From: Flavobacteriales bacterium UBA7666
GTDB taxonomy: Bacteria; Bacteroidota; Bacteroidia; Flavobacteriales_D; Crocinitomicaceae
Assembly (NCBI GenBank): GCA_002483265.1
Contig: DLHO01000003.1
Location: forward strand, 1 to 56,033
DNA: 56,033 nt
Direction: 5' to 3'
Positions 26,775 through 35,213 of the stretch are shown in pieces (position 1 is the stretch's first letter; each line of letters starts with the position of its first letter). Made by a program: the position numbers and the translations under genes. A model generated the notes under the pieces. It did not search any database. It was not told the DNA's origin and was given only the letters and a program-made list of their open reading frames with translations.

Positions 26775-26793
26775 ACCTTTTGCTGTACTTTTG
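26766..26793 (+). promoter_or_regulatory. promoter of the outer-membrane receptor
   Basis: TTG at 26766-26768, a 17-nt spacer and TACTTTTG at 26786-26793. This places the transcription start near 26800 and excludes the upstream in-frame start at 26791. Confidence 0.65.
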
Positions 26794-26814
26794 TCCTTTA
26801 TTTTTCCCTGTTTT

Positions 26815-29241
26815 ATGCGCTTTACGCTTCTTACATTTTTTTTGCTCAGCAGTTTTTTTTCATTTTCTCAGAGGCAGGAAGGTACAGGCTCCATTGATGG
26901 AAAAGTACTCGATTCCGTTTCAAAAACACCTTTGGAGTATACCATGGTTCGCATTTTTAATGTGAAGGATTCATTGGTGGTAACTGGAATTTACACGGAT
27001 GAGAATGGTGCTTTTGTATTGGAAGACATTAAATACGGGAAGTATTACCTCGTGATTTCTAATCCGGATTATAAAGCCAAAACGATAACTAATATTTCCT
27101 TGTCAGCAGAAAAGAACTTACGTAAACTGGGAAATATTGCGCTTGTCAATTCAAGTAAAGAATTGGATGAAGTAGTGGTTCAGCAGGATAAAAACCCCTT
27201 GCAATTGGGGCTCGATAAAAAAATCTACAATGTTGGAGACGATATTGCGACTTCGGGCGGAAATGTAATAGATGTGTTAAACAATGTTCCTTCTGTTGAA
27301 GTGGATCAGGATGGTGCAATTTCTTTACGAGGTGATGGAAATGTAACCATTTTGATAGATGGGAAACCGAGTAATATGTCAGGCGGAAATGGGAAGAGCG
27401 TTCTGGATGGAATTCCTGCAAGCAGTATTGAGCGCATTGAAATTGTTACAAATCCTTCTGCAAAATACGATCCGGACGGAACTTCTGGAATTATCAATAT
27501 TGTATTGAAGAAAAATTTGAAGCGCGGAATCAATGGAAATGTTGCAGTTACTGCAGGAACCGGAAATCTCTATACAGGATCCTTAGGGCTCAATTTGCGA
27601 AACACAAAATTCAATCTTTATGGGAATTATGCTTATTCTTATAGAGATGGTTATCGAAATAATTTTTCCGATTTGAATCAATACTCGGGTGACACAACCG
27701 TGAGTCTGAATCAAATGCGCTATGGAGGTGATTTGAATATTACGCATACAGCCAAGGTGGGAATGGATGTCTATGTCAAAGACCGAAACACACTTTCTTG
27801 GAGTATTGCAGCAAATGCAGGGAATCGAAAGCGTGTTGGAAATCAAATCAATACACGTTATAACAATTTCGGAGATACAACCGAAATCTGGACCAGAAAT
27901 TCAAGCGATCCAAATACTACTCAAAACATCGATTTTTCTTTGGGCTACAAATGGGATTTTAAAGACGATAAAGGATCATTGGATGCAAATGCTTATCAAT
28001 CTCTTTCTAAGGGCACAGACCAAGGTTTTTATTTGCAATCGTTCAACTATCCATCCGGTTTTCCTTCAACGGATCAGCATCTTTCTAGCAGAGAGGCAAA
28101 TGATTTCACGACCTTTTCACTGGATTTCATACGTATGTTGAAGTATAAGATCCGAACGGAAAGCGGTTTAAAAATGATTCAGCGCAACATGAGTCTGCGC
28201 TCTTCGTCTGAAGCAAAAGATGCATCCGGAAATTATGTTTCGGATACCATTTCAAACTACAATTACAAGTATTTAGAGAGTATTTACTCTGCTTATGGGA
28301 TTATCGGTGGTCAATTAAAAAAGTTTCGCTATCAGGCTGGAATTCGTTTTGAATACAGCATTCAAAACCCAAATCTGATTTCTACGAACCAGAATTTTAA
28401 GAATGAATATTTTAATTTCTTTCCTTCAGCAACTATTCGTTATGAAGTGAAAAAAGGAATGGAATTTTCATTGGGATACAGCAGACGGATCAATCGACCA
28501 AACTCAGGGAATTTAAATCCTTTTACGTCTTATGCGGATCCTTACAACTTACGCAGCGGAAATCCGGCTTTGCGACCGGAATACATTCATTCCATTGATT
28601 TGGGATTAGATTATAGTTTGAAGAAATTCACCCTGGCTTTTGCCTTGTATCAGCGTTATACGAGTCATGTAATCCAACGCGTGAAAATCTTTTATGATAA
28701 CGGAACTTCAATCGGAACGTTTGCCAATATTGATAATTCGGTAAGTTCGGGGGGAGAAATTGTGATTCAGCTAAGACCTGCTCCAATTTGGAAAAATATG
28801 TTGTCATTTAATGGGAATTACATCACTTTTAAAGACGATAATCCCAGTGCGAATTGGAATAGAGAAGGTTTTGTGTTTGGTATGAAATTCAGTTCTACGC
28901 TGGATTTGATGAAGAAGACATTGACACTTCAGATCAATGGAAGATACAGTGCTCCATCGGTTACAGCACAAGGCAAGATGAATCCAAGAGGTTCAATTGA
29001 TTTTTCTGCAGATAAATCGTTATGGGATGGTAAGTGGGGAATAGGATTGCGGGTGACGGATATTTTCAATACACAAGGCTTTAGTTTTGAAGTAGATCAG
29101 CCAACAGTATCTCAGTCTTCACAGTTCAAATGGGAAACCAGAAGGATTATCGTCAGTATTCGCTATAAATTCGGGAAAACTGACTTCAAAGAGGACAAAC
29201 GCTCCAACGAGAACGGTGGAGGCGGAGGTTTTGACTTTTAA
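26815..29241 (+). CDS. TonB-dependent receptor-like outer-membrane protein
   Basis: 808 residues from ATG 26815. Signal peptide (MRFTLLTFFLLSSFFSFSQ), a CarboxypepD_reg-like domain (about 25-110; GSIDGKVLDSVSKTPLEYTMVRIF), a plug domain (about 120-215; NVIDVLNNVPSVEVDQDGAISLRG) and a barrel of the OMP_b-brl_3 type. This group is common in Bacteroidota and often lacks a dedicated SusD partner, as here. The C-terminus ends in a Gly/Asn-rich tail (NENGGGGGFDF), which is unusual after the last barrel strand. Cargo unknown. The MarR regulator upstream may control it. Confidence 0.88.
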   Translation: MRFTLLTFFLLSSFFSFSQRQEGTGSIDGKVLDSVSKTPLEYTMVRIFNVKDSLVVTGIYTDENGAFVLEDIKYGKYYLVISNPDYKAKTITNISLSAEKNLRKLGNIALVNSSKELDEVVVQQDKNPLQLGLDKKIYNVGDDIATSGGNVIDVLNNVPSVEVDQDGAISLRGDGNVTILIDGKPSNMSGGNGKSVLDGIPASSIERIEIVTNPSAKYDPDGTSGIINIVLKKNLKRGINGNVAVTAGTGNLYTGSLGLNLRNTKFNLYGNYAYSYRDGYRNNFSDLNQYSGDTTVSLNQMRYGGDLNITHTAKVGMDVYVKDRNTLSWSIAANAGNRKRVGNQINTRYNNFGDTTEIWTRNSSDPNTTQNIDFSLGYKWDFKDDKGSLDANAYQSLSKGTDQGFYLQSFNYPSGFPSTDQHLSSREANDFTTFSLDFIRMLKYKIRTESGLKMIQRNMSLRSSSEAKDASGNYVSDTISNYNYKYLESIYSAYGIIGGQLKKFRYQAGIRFEYSIQNPNLISTNQNFKNEYFNFFPSATIRYEVKKGMEFSLGYSRRINRPNSGNLNPFTSYADPYNLRSGNPALRPEYIHSIDLGLDYSLKKFTLAFALYQRYTSHVIQRVKIFYDNGTSIGTFANIDNSVSSGGEIVIQLRPAPIWKNMLSFNGNYITFKDDNPSANWNREGFVFGMKFSSTLDLMKKTLTLQINGRYSAPSVTAQGKMNPRGSIDFSADKSLWDGKWGIGLRVTDIFNTQGFSFEVDQPTVSQSSQFKWETRRIIVSIRYKFGKTDFKEDKRSNENGGGGGFDF

Positions 29242-29354
29242 GCTTTTTTGATCACAATCGGTTGAACCGGGTAATGGATTCCCAAATGCATCAAAGCTTT
29301 GTCAAAACTTTTTGAACTACTTTGTTTTTTCTCTTTTAACGTTTTTGTTTTCAT
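29238..29354 (-). CDS. possible 38-residue small protein
   Basis: A minus-strand ORF of 38 codons encoding a lysine-rich N-terminus (MKTKTLKEKKQSSSKS) and a hydrophobic end (FDKALMHLGIHYPVQPIVI, then KKA). Its stop overlaps the stop of the receptor gene. A TAAGTTTA element 14 nt before the ATG is a weak -7 match. The codons look sensible and the ORF fills otherwise empty space, but no family is known. The rest of the 29242-29619 gap holds only the helicase promoter. Confidence 0.4.
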   Translation of the reverse strand: MKTKTLKEKKQSSSKSFDKALMHLGIHYPVQPIVIKKA

Positions 29355-29569
29355 GACGTTCATTTTTCTAAACTTAAACAATTAATATGCCAGTTATCGG
29401 GCTCATTTACTAAAATGTCTTAACAAGTGATTTTATTGTATGAAATAATAATTAATCAAGAAACGTGTTATTAGGATACGTTATATATCGAATTGACTGA
29501 TCAGGATTTGTTCAGACTACGAAAAATGAACCGTTTAAATAAAATTATGAGAATATTTAAGGTTGGCTG

Positions 29570-29600
29570 TTGGGAAATCCTTAAAAGAACCGTACTTTTG
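29570..29600 (+). promoter_or_regulatory. helicase promoter
   Basis: TTG at 29570-29572, a 20-nt spacer, TACTTTTG at 29593-29600; the ATG is 19 nt further on. Confidence 0.6.
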
Positions 29601-29619
29601 TAAGCCCTTTTTTTAACAA

Positions 29620-31146
29620 ATGATCGACGAAGAGCTGTTTCAAGCAAAGAAATTATATCCATTTCAGGAAAAGACTGTAAATGCAATTATAGATGAACTG
29701 GATAAAAATGGTTCTGATTACAATCTGCTATTCCAACTTCCGACAGGAGGTGGGAAAACCGTTATTTTTTCTGAAGTAGCAAAGAGTTATATTGAACGTT
29801 ACCAAAAAAAGGTATTGATTCTGACTCACCGCATTGAACTATCAGTTCAAACATCCAAGCAATTAAACGCAATTGGAATTTCCAATAAAGTTATTTCCAG
29901 TGATGTAAAGAATCTAATCGATGAAGAACATCATCCGTGTTACATTGCGATGGTTGAAACATTGAACAATCGCTTGCAGGAAGACGAGAATTTCGTTGAT
30001 GGCGTGGGATTGGTAATTGTGGATGAGGCGCATTACAACAGTTTCAGAAAGATTTTTCAATATTATTCCGGAGCAAATATTTTGGGGGTTACGGCTACAC
30101 CATTGAGCTCCAATAAAGCCTTGCCTTTAAATGACCATTACAATAAGTTGTTGGTTGGTGAAAGCATTGCTTCATTAATCCAAGGCGGTTATTTATCCGA
30201 TGCTGAAACATTTACTTATGATGTAAACCTGCATGGTTTGAAGATTGGTACCAACGGAGATTTTACCGTGAGTTCTTCTGAAACCGTTTATGGGAACTAC
30301 TTTATGCAGGAGAAATTGTTGTTTGCATACGAGGAAGTTGCCGTTGGTGATAAAACATTGATCTTTAATTCCGGAATCGAAACTTCACTTCGTGTAGAAG
30401 AAACGTTCAAGAAAAGAGGGTACAAGATCCGACATTTGGATTCTACTTTTTCCGATAAGGATCGAAAAGATGTATTGTCTTGGTTTAAAACAACCAAGGA
30501 CGCCATTTTGACTTCTGTTGGGATTTTGACAACCGGTTTTGATGAACCGACAGTTGAAACGATTATTTTGAATCGTGCTACGCGTTCATTGACTTTGTAT
30601 CATCAGATGATTGGTCGTGGATCGCGTCGTTTGCCAAATAAAGCGAATTTTAAGCTAATTGATTTAGGAAATAACGTACGCCGTTTTGGTCTTTGGCAGG
30701 ATTATATCAACTGGCAGGATGCATTTAAATTTCCGGATAGATTTCTGGAGTCGCGTTTAAGCGAGGATGATGATTTGGAATTCGAAGTTGAATTCGAGTT
30801 TCCACGACACATGGATCAGTTGGTTGACACCAATTTCTTAGAGGAATTCAGTATTCGTGATGTTTATTATGAATGTTTGGATAAAGGTGAAAAAGGAAAG
30901 TTAGCCGTAGATCTGTCATTGAGTAATCACTGTGAAGGAATTGTGCGGAAAACCAGAGATCTGGATGATGCTATCGGAATCGTTGATTCGCTTCAGGATC
31001 ATATCGAACACCGCTTAAAATTGTATACCAAGTGCATTGCCAAGAGTACGCCAAATTATTTCAAGTATTTGATGGAAACGTATAATCGTCAGCTGCGTCA
31101 GGAAATCCGCATGAAATTTGACGAGATCGAGGCGGAAATGGATTAA
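29620..31146 (+). CDS. SF2 DEAD/DEAH-box helicase
   Basis: 508 residues. Two RecA-like domains carry all main SF2 motifs: PTGGGKT (41-47), DEAH (135-138), TATP (158-161), TTGFDEP near 304-310 and QMIGRGSR (329-336). The architecture resembles RadD/YejH-like stand-alone helicases, with a C-terminal acidic region (DDDLEFEVEFEF) of unknown function. No nuclease, methylase or other defence gene is beside it, so a housekeeping DNA-repair or RNA role is more likely than a defence island. Monocistronic with its own promoter and a terminator after it. Confidence 0.9.
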   Translation: MIDEELFQAKKLYPFQEKTVNAIIDELDKNGSDYNLLFQLPTGGGKTVIFSEVAKSYIERYQKKVLILTHRIELSVQTSKQLNAIGISNKVISSDVKNLIDEEHHPCYIAMVETLNNRLQEDENFVDGVGLVIVDEAHYNSFRKIFQYYSGANILGVTATPLSSNKALPLNDHYNKLLVGESIASLIQGGYLSDAETFTYDVNLHGLKIGTNGDFTVSSSETVYGNYFMQEKLLFAYEEVAVGDKTLIFNSGIETSLRVEETFKKRGYKIRHLDSTFSDKDRKDVLSWFKTTKDAILTSVGILTTGFDEPTVETIILNRATRSLTLYHQMIGRGSRRLPNKANFKLIDLGNNVRRFGLWQDYINWQDAFKFPDRFLESRLSEDDDLEFEVEFEFPRHMDQLVDTNFLEEFSIRDVYYECLDKGEKGKLAVDLSLSNHCEGIVRKTRDLDDAIGIVDSLQDHIEHRLKLYTKCIAKSTPNYFKYLMETYNRQLRQEIRMKFDEIEAEMD

Positions 31147-31155
31147 CCAATTACG

Positions 31156-31173
31156 TCCCGATAGCTATCGGGA
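31156..31173. repeat. 18-bp perfect palindrome
   Basis: TCCCGATAGCTATCGGGA, 10 nt after the helicase stop. It may add to termination; it also looks like a dispersed intergenic palindrome. Confidence 0.7.
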
Positions 31174-31260
31174 TACGAATTCCGAATTATTTCAATGGTT
31201 ATAAACGGCCAATCAGTAAGAATTCATCATTCGATTTTGTAAATTTTATAGTTTATTGAA

Positions 31261-31294
31261 AGGTCACTGAACGTAGTCGAAGTGACCTTTTTTA
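31261..31294. terminator. terminator between convergent genes
   Basis: AGGTCAC (31261-31267) pairs with GTGACCT (31282-31288), followed by T6. The loop contains the second copy of the 22-bp element seen at 26753. The minus-strand side also ends in a T run. Confidence 0.75.
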
Positions 31295-31297
31295 GTT

Positions 31298-31918
31298 CTA
31301 ATAATTAATCAAGATCTCAGTTGTATCAAACGGAACGGTATTTACACTCAATGTTCCATTGTTAGTTGTGCCCTGAACATCATAAAACACCTGGTATTGT
31401 GTGTTTCCATTATTGATACAGTATACGCTGTAATCCGTTATGTTGTTTAATTGAATTTCCCCGGTCGGACAACATTCTGAACATCCGTTTTTACCTACTT
31501 GTTTATAATACTTGATAGTTTTTGTTCCATCGCTTACAAAATGAACTCGTGCCCACGATTTTGCATAGATATTATAGTTGAAGGTATTATCCTCATCCAG
31601 AGACAGGTTATCTAAAGTGGTTGACATCCCATCACTAAAGTAGTTTTCCTTATCCACAGAGATGATCACACTCTGTAGTTTTTCTCGTTCCAGTTCATAA
31701 GAATAATTTCCGCTAGCATCTGTCGTTAAAGCAACTTTTTGAACAGGTGTTGAATTTGATGTGGTGGTCACATAGATGGTAACCTTTGCTCCTGAAAGCG
31801 GTACATTGAATGATGAATCGTAAATAGTTCCTTTGATGGTATATTTCAAATTTTTCTTTTTACAAGAGAAGCTAAGAATCAGTACCAGTGCTCCGAGAAA
31901 CAGAACCAAATTTTTCAT
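31298..31918 (-). CDS. lipoprotein with a carboxypeptidase-regulatory-like domain
   Basis: 206 residues. The signal ends in LSFSC (Cys19) followed by KKK. The first half (YTIKGTIYDSSFNVPLSGAKVTIYV, then DASGNYSYEL) is a CarboxypepD_reg-like beta sandwich. The second half has a cysteine cluster GCSECCPTGE that could bind metal or form disulphides, and a YCINNGN segment. Function unknown. Such proteins are usually exposed on the periplasmic or outer face of the outer membrane. No operon partner. Confidence 0.75.
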   Translation of the reverse strand: MKNLVLFLGALVLILSFSCKKKNLKYTIKGTIYDSSFNVPLSGAKVTIYVTTTSNSTPVQKVALTTDASGNYSYELEREKLQSVIISVDKENYFSDGMSTTLDNLSLDEDNTFNYNIYAKSWARVHFVSDGTKTIKYYKQVGKNGCSECCPTGEIQLNNITDYSVYCINNGNTQYQVFYDVQGTTNNGTLSVNTVPFDTTEILINY

Positions 31919-32152
31919 ATCTATTAAAATTTAACAAAAACAACAGTAAACACTTAAAATAAAAACAGCATTTTGCTTAAGCCCATTGTTAACAACCTTT
32001 TTATTGATTCGTTGAATAATTACTTTTTTAGTCGTTTTTAAGCCCTGAAACCCTGATGGATATAGTGTTTTCAGAGGTTATCAACTTAAAACGTTGAATA
32101 AAAAAATATTCACTTTTTTTAACAATCATGCTGAATCTACAAATAAAGATAT

Positions 32153-32160
32153 TATTTTCG
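32153..32160 (+). promoter_or_regulatory. -7 element of the DUF4190 gene
   Basis: TATTTTCG, a variant also found in front of the genes at 45301 and 53924. It lies 24 nt before the chosen ATG and supports that start. The gap from 31919 to this point is AT-rich with nothing else visible. Confidence 0.5.
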
Positions 32161-32184
32161 CCGAGTAACTCAAAATTTATAATT

Positions 32185-32586
32185 ATGTCAGAAAATTTAG
32201 ACGCAACAACATCAGCTCCTCAAGGTAAAGGAATGGCGGTAACAGGATTCGTCCTTTCATTAGCAGGTTTATTATTGAACAACGTAATGGCAGGTATTGC
32301 TATTATCGCTATCATCGCAGGTGGAAGTGGATGGTTAATGTACCTTTGGTTGGTAGTTAATATCTTAGGAATGGTATTGTCAATCATGGCAATGGGCAAA
32401 TTGAAAAAAACGGGTGGTAAAAGAGGTCTTGCTATTGCAGGTATGATTATCGGTATCGTTGGTACAGTTTGGGCTATCATTTTGGTGATGGGGTTAAGTG
32501 TTGCTGCTTCAGCATCAAGTGACTTCTCTAACGAAATGCAAGATGCTTTCAAAGAAGGAATGAAAAAAGAATTGGATAACATGTAA
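32185..32586 (+). CDS. DUF4190-like small membrane protein
   Basis: 133 residues from ATG 32185, chosen over the longer frame at 32128 because the promoter lies in between. A short polar N-terminus with PQGKGMAVTGFVLSLAGLL, typical of DUF4190, leads into two hydrophobic segments. KLKKTGGKRGLAIAGMIIGIVGTVW then repeats the motif. The C-terminal tail is acidic and amphipathic (DFSNEMQDAFKEGMKKELDNM). Likely an inner-membrane protein of unknown function. A strong terminator follows, so it is its own unit even though more small membrane proteins follow. Confidence 0.75.
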   Translation: MSENLDATTSAPQGKGMAVTGFVLSLAGLLLNNVMAGIAIIAIIAGGSGWLMYLWLVVNILGMVLSIMAMGKLKKTGGKRGLAIAGMIIGIVGTVWAIILVMGLSVAASASSDFSNEMQDAFKEGMKKELDNM

Positions 32587-32624
32587 GATTTACATGTGAC
32601 TCATTCTTTTTAAAGGAATAGTCT

Positions 32625-32657
32625 AAAATCCCCGGCAAAAACTGCCGGGGATTTTTT
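32625..32657 (+). terminator. terminator after the DUF4190 gene
   Basis: Perfect 13-bp stem AAAATCCCCGGCA / TGCCGGGGATTTT with an AAAAC loop and a T run. Confidence 0.9.
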
Positions 32658-32679
32658 ATTTTAGTGAAATTCATATTCA

Positions 32680-33147
32680 ATGGAAAGTTGGCAAACAGAA
32701 GAAGCGGTAGATAGTTTAGAGGTTCAGTTGAAAAATAGGAGGTCAATTGCATTGACTGTAGTCTGTATTTTAACTTGGGTGGGCTGCGGTCTTCCTTTTA
32801 CATTTACCTTGCTTTCTTTTTTGAGTGTAGATCTGACAAAAGCATTTGTTGATGCAGATAAGTATTCAGGGATTTGGTTTTTCCTGAACTCGTTTATTTT
32901 TCCGGTACTTTGTGCTTTGGGAGCAATTTTTATGTTTCGTTTGAAGCGCTGGGGATTCTGGATTTATTGCATTGGGCAAATTCCACCGGTCATTTTTTCG
33001 ATTTATTCAGTGATGAGTATCACTAAAAGTTTGGGATCAGGAATGTTCTTCGGCTTGTTATGGAATTGCTTGTCTATAGCTTTTGTAGTCATTTACGCTG
33101 TAGAGATGAATAAATTGTCCCGGAAACCAATTTCAACTGATTTTTAA
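32680..33147 (+). CDS. four-helix membrane protein, unknown
   Basis: 155 residues with four predicted membrane helices (about 25-48, 66-87, 92-113 and 120-142) and a polar N-terminus (MESWQTEEAVDSLEVQL). No family recognised. It starts a run of five small membrane-protein genes with short gaps, and a joint function at the membrane is inferred only from that. Confidence 0.7.
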   Translation: MESWQTEEAVDSLEVQLKNRRSIALTVVCILTWVGCGLPFTFTLLSFLSVDLTKAFVDADKYSGIWFFLNSFIFPVLCALGAIFMFRLKRWGFWIYCIGQIPPVIFSIYSVMSITKSLGSGMFFGLLWNCLSIAFVVIYAVEMNKLSRKPISTDF

Positions 33148-33188
33148 TTTCTATTTTAGCCACCTAATAATTTAATACTATTTTACTT

Positions 33189-33656
33189 ATGGCAGGCCTG
33201 ATTATTCTTGTTTTCTTTTTATATCTTCTTCTTATTGGTGGAATTATCGTCACATGTGTGTTCTACGTTAAAAACCTAATGGATTTATTAAAACAGGTTG
33301 ATCCAAGAAATCGATTGGTGCATCCTGGATTTGTTTGGATGCTTTTTATTCCGTTTTATGGAGCGGTAATTTATCCGTTTATGCTTTATCCAAGGATCGC
33401 AGAAAGTCTTAGAAAAGAGTTTGATTCTCGAAACAATCCGCAGCCCGGAGATTATGGGAAATCGCTTGGAATTGTTCTTCCAATTTTGATTTGTTGTATG
33501 GTTATTCCATTCCTTAATTTTGTGGCTTTACCGGGGTTTATTGTTGTAGGTATTATTTTTTGGGTTAAAATGGCTCAGTATAAAAGAATGCTGAAAACGC
33601 TTCCAAAAGCTGATGGTGGAGTTCGAATTTCAAGTAATACAGATTTATTAGATTAA
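33189..33656 (+). CDS. small membrane protein, tandem paralogue 1 (DUF4328-like)
   Basis: 155 residues. Shares with the next two genes the pattern FYVKNL...LL...VDPRNR...P...VWMLFIPF, then MLYPRIAESLRKEFDSR, GDYGKSLG and a conserved end GGVRISSNTDLLD. Three or four hydrophobic segments are present: one at the start (about 3-28), one after VWML, and two before the tail. It is the most divergent of the three copies. The style resembles small DUF4328-like proteins of Flavobacteria; no function is known. Confidence 0.75.
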   Translation: MAGLIILVFFLYLLLIGGIIVTCVFYVKNLMDLLKQVDPRNRLVHPGFVWMLFIPFYGAVIYPFMLYPRIAESLRKEFDSRNNPQPGDYGKSLGIVLPILICCMVIPFLNFVALPGFIVVGIIFWVKMAQYKRMLKTLPKADGGVRISSNTDLLD

Positions 33657-33670
33657 TTTTTCAAAATCAG

Positions 33671-34150
33671 ATGATGAGATTAGGCCCTACAGAAATGATT
33701 TTAATCGTTTTTGCTTTTATTTTTCTTTCAGGAATTATAGTTGTTTTCGTTTTCTATTTGAAGAATCTGCAAGAATTACTCAATGAATGTGATCCGTCCA
33801 ACAGACAAATGCCTTCCGCAAATGTTTGGTTGATGTTCATACCATTGTTCAGTGTTGTTTATCGTTTTATTATGTATCCCAAAATTTCAGAATCCCTAAG
33901 GAGAGAATATGAATCGAGGGGAGCTGTTCAACACAGTGATTACCTGAAAGGATTGGGACTTGCGATGTCGATCATAGGGATTTTAAGTGTAATTCCTTTT
34001 CAGCCAATAAGAAGTGTTGGAGGAGTGGCTGCATTGGTTTTGATGATCATCTATTGGGTGAGATCTGCAAAGATGAAGAACCAACTACGCGCTATGCCAA
34101 AGGTAAGCGGAGGTGTTAAAATATCAAGTAACGCAGATTTATTAGATTAA
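33671..34150 (+). CDS. small membrane protein, tandem paralogue 2
   Basis: 159 residues, starting 14 nt after paralogue 1; two ATGs in a row (33671, 33674) are possible. Matches paralogue 3 closely through FYLKNLQELLNECDPSNRQMP, VWLMFIPLFSVVYRFIMYPKISESLRREYESRG and the ending GGVKISSNADLLD. Same membrane layout as its neighbours. The strict retention of the C-terminal NxDLLD tail suggests it is functional, perhaps a binding signal. Confidence 0.75.
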   Translation: MMRLGPTEMILIVFAFIFLSGIIVVFVFYLKNLQELLNECDPSNRQMPSANVWLMFIPLFSVVYRFIMYPKISESLRREYESRGAVQHSDYLKGLGLAMSIIGILSVIPFQPIRSVGGVAALVLMIIYWVRSAKMKNQLRAMPKVSGGVKISSNADLLD

Positions 34151-34170
34151 ACTTTTTAAAACAGATTAGT

Positions 34171-34644
34171 ATGTACAGAGATATGTTGTTCACGCTGGGG
34201 ATTTTTGTTTTTATTGGATTGGCAATAGGAATAGCAATTTATGTGTTCTATTTGAAAAATCTTCAGGATCTTCTGAAGGAATGCGACAAGTCGAATGTTC
34301 AAATGCCACCAGTAAATGTATGGTTGATGTTTATTCCCTTCTTTAGCATCGTTTATGCGTTTATCATGTATCCAAAGATTAGTGAATCCGTAAAGCGTGA
34401 ATTTGAATCAAGAAATGCTTCTCAATCAGGTGATTATTTGAAAACGTTGGGACTTGTAATGGCTATATTAGGAGTAGTGGGAGTTATTCCAGTAGATGCT
34501 TTGAAAGGAATTGCAGGTTTAGGAGGGTTGGTGATTTTTATTATCTATTGGGTAAAAGCTGCAGAAATGAAAAACAAATTGCGTTCACTTCCAAAAAGTG
34601 ATGGGAGTGTGAGATTTTCAGATAACCCGGACTTATTAGATTGA
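34171..34644 (+). CDS. small membrane protein, tandem paralogue 3
   Basis: 157 residues, 20 nt after paralogue 2. Motifs: FYLKNLQDLLKECDKSNVQMP, VWLMFIPFFSIVYAFIMYPKISESVKREFESRN, GDYLKTLG and the tail SDNPDLLD. The next gene starts 3 nt after its stop, so the four genes from 33189 to 35088 very likely form one operon. Confidence 0.75.
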   Translation: MYRDMLFTLGIFVFIGLAIGIAIYVFYLKNLQDLLKECDKSNVQMPPVNVWLMFIPFFSIVYAFIMYPKISESVKREFESRNASQSGDYLKTLGLVMAILGVVGVIPVDALKGIAGLGGLVIFIIYWVKAAEMKNKLRSLPKSDGSVRFSDNPDLLD

Positions 34645-34647
34645 TAT

Positions 34648-35088
34648 ATGGATACATTAGATCAACACATTGAATTGGATTCCGATAAATTAAGAATCAA
34701 CAATTCAATCAAAGAGAATTTAATAACAGCAGCAAAATGGGCTAGATTCCTGGCAATTATCGGTTTTATTTTTACCGGTTTAATGGGAATTGGTTCTTTG
34801 GTTTTGGTAGTTTCGGCCATGGCTAGTGGTTTTGCACCTTTAGTTATCGCAGCTTTTGTTTATGTAGGTTTAACTATCGTAATGATTTTCCCGGCTTTGT
34901 ATCTGATTCGTTTTGCAAGTTCGATTGAAAAGGGTCTGAATTCAAATAAACAGGGTGAATTTGATTATGGAATCCAGAATCTGAAATCATTATTTAAGTT
35001 CACCGGAATTTATACCATTGTATTTATTGTGCTTTACATCGTTTATATTTTTGTGATTGCACAACTTGGAATTGGTCGATTATTCTAA
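34648..35088 (+). CDS. DUF5362-like membrane protein
   Basis: 146 residues. After a polar start come the ENLITAAKWARFLAIIGFIFTGLMGIGS segment and a second helix pair, then RFASSIEKGLNSNKQGEFDYGIQNLKSLFKFTGIYTIVFIVLY. The AKWAxFLxIIGFIFxGL opening and NLKSxFKFxGI motif are typical of DUF5362. Four membrane helices are predicted. Function unknown. It ends the operon of small membrane proteins before a strong terminator. Confidence 0.75.
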   Translation: MDTLDQHIELDSDKLRINNSIKENLITAAKWARFLAIIGFIFTGLMGIGSLVLVVSAMASGFAPLVIAAFVYVGLTIVMIFPALYLIRFASSIEKGLNSNKQGEFDYGIQNLKSLFKFTGIYTIVFIVLYIVYIFVIAQLGIGRLF

Positions 35089-35108
35089 TTAAACGGATAT
35101 TCTTATTG

Positions 35109-35145
35109 AAAGAGTCCTGACGTTTCCTGTCAGGACTCTTTTTTG
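35109..35145 (+). terminator. terminator after the membrane-protein operon
   Basis: Perfect 13-bp stem AAAGAGTCCTGAC / GTCAGGACTCTTT with a 7-nt loop and a T run. Confidence 0.92.
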
Positions 35146-35187
35146 TTTTAATACAGCTAATTTGAGGCTGTTTTTCAGCCAGAATGT

Positions 35188-35195
35188 TATCTTTG
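35188..35195 (+). promoter_or_regulatory. -7 element of ettA
   Basis: TATCTTTG; the ATG is 18 nt downstream. A TTTG at 35161-35164 is 23 nt upstream, longer than usual. Confidence 0.5.
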
Positions 35196-35213
35196 TTTTC
35201 CTAAAAATTGAAT

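Noticed and set aside
29620..31146. Helicase as part of an antiphage defence system
   Set aside because: No nuclease, methyltransferase, toxin or other defence gene is beside it; neighbours are a receptor and a lipoprotein.
32220..32582. 120-codon frame antisense to the DUF4190 gene
   Set aside because: Proline/isoleucine-rich mirror of a hydrophobic protein; no independent evidence.
33189..34644. The three paralogues as one gene broken by frameshifts
   Set aside because: Each has its own start, a complete copy of the domain and the same C-terminal tail, with clean gaps of 14 and 20 nt.
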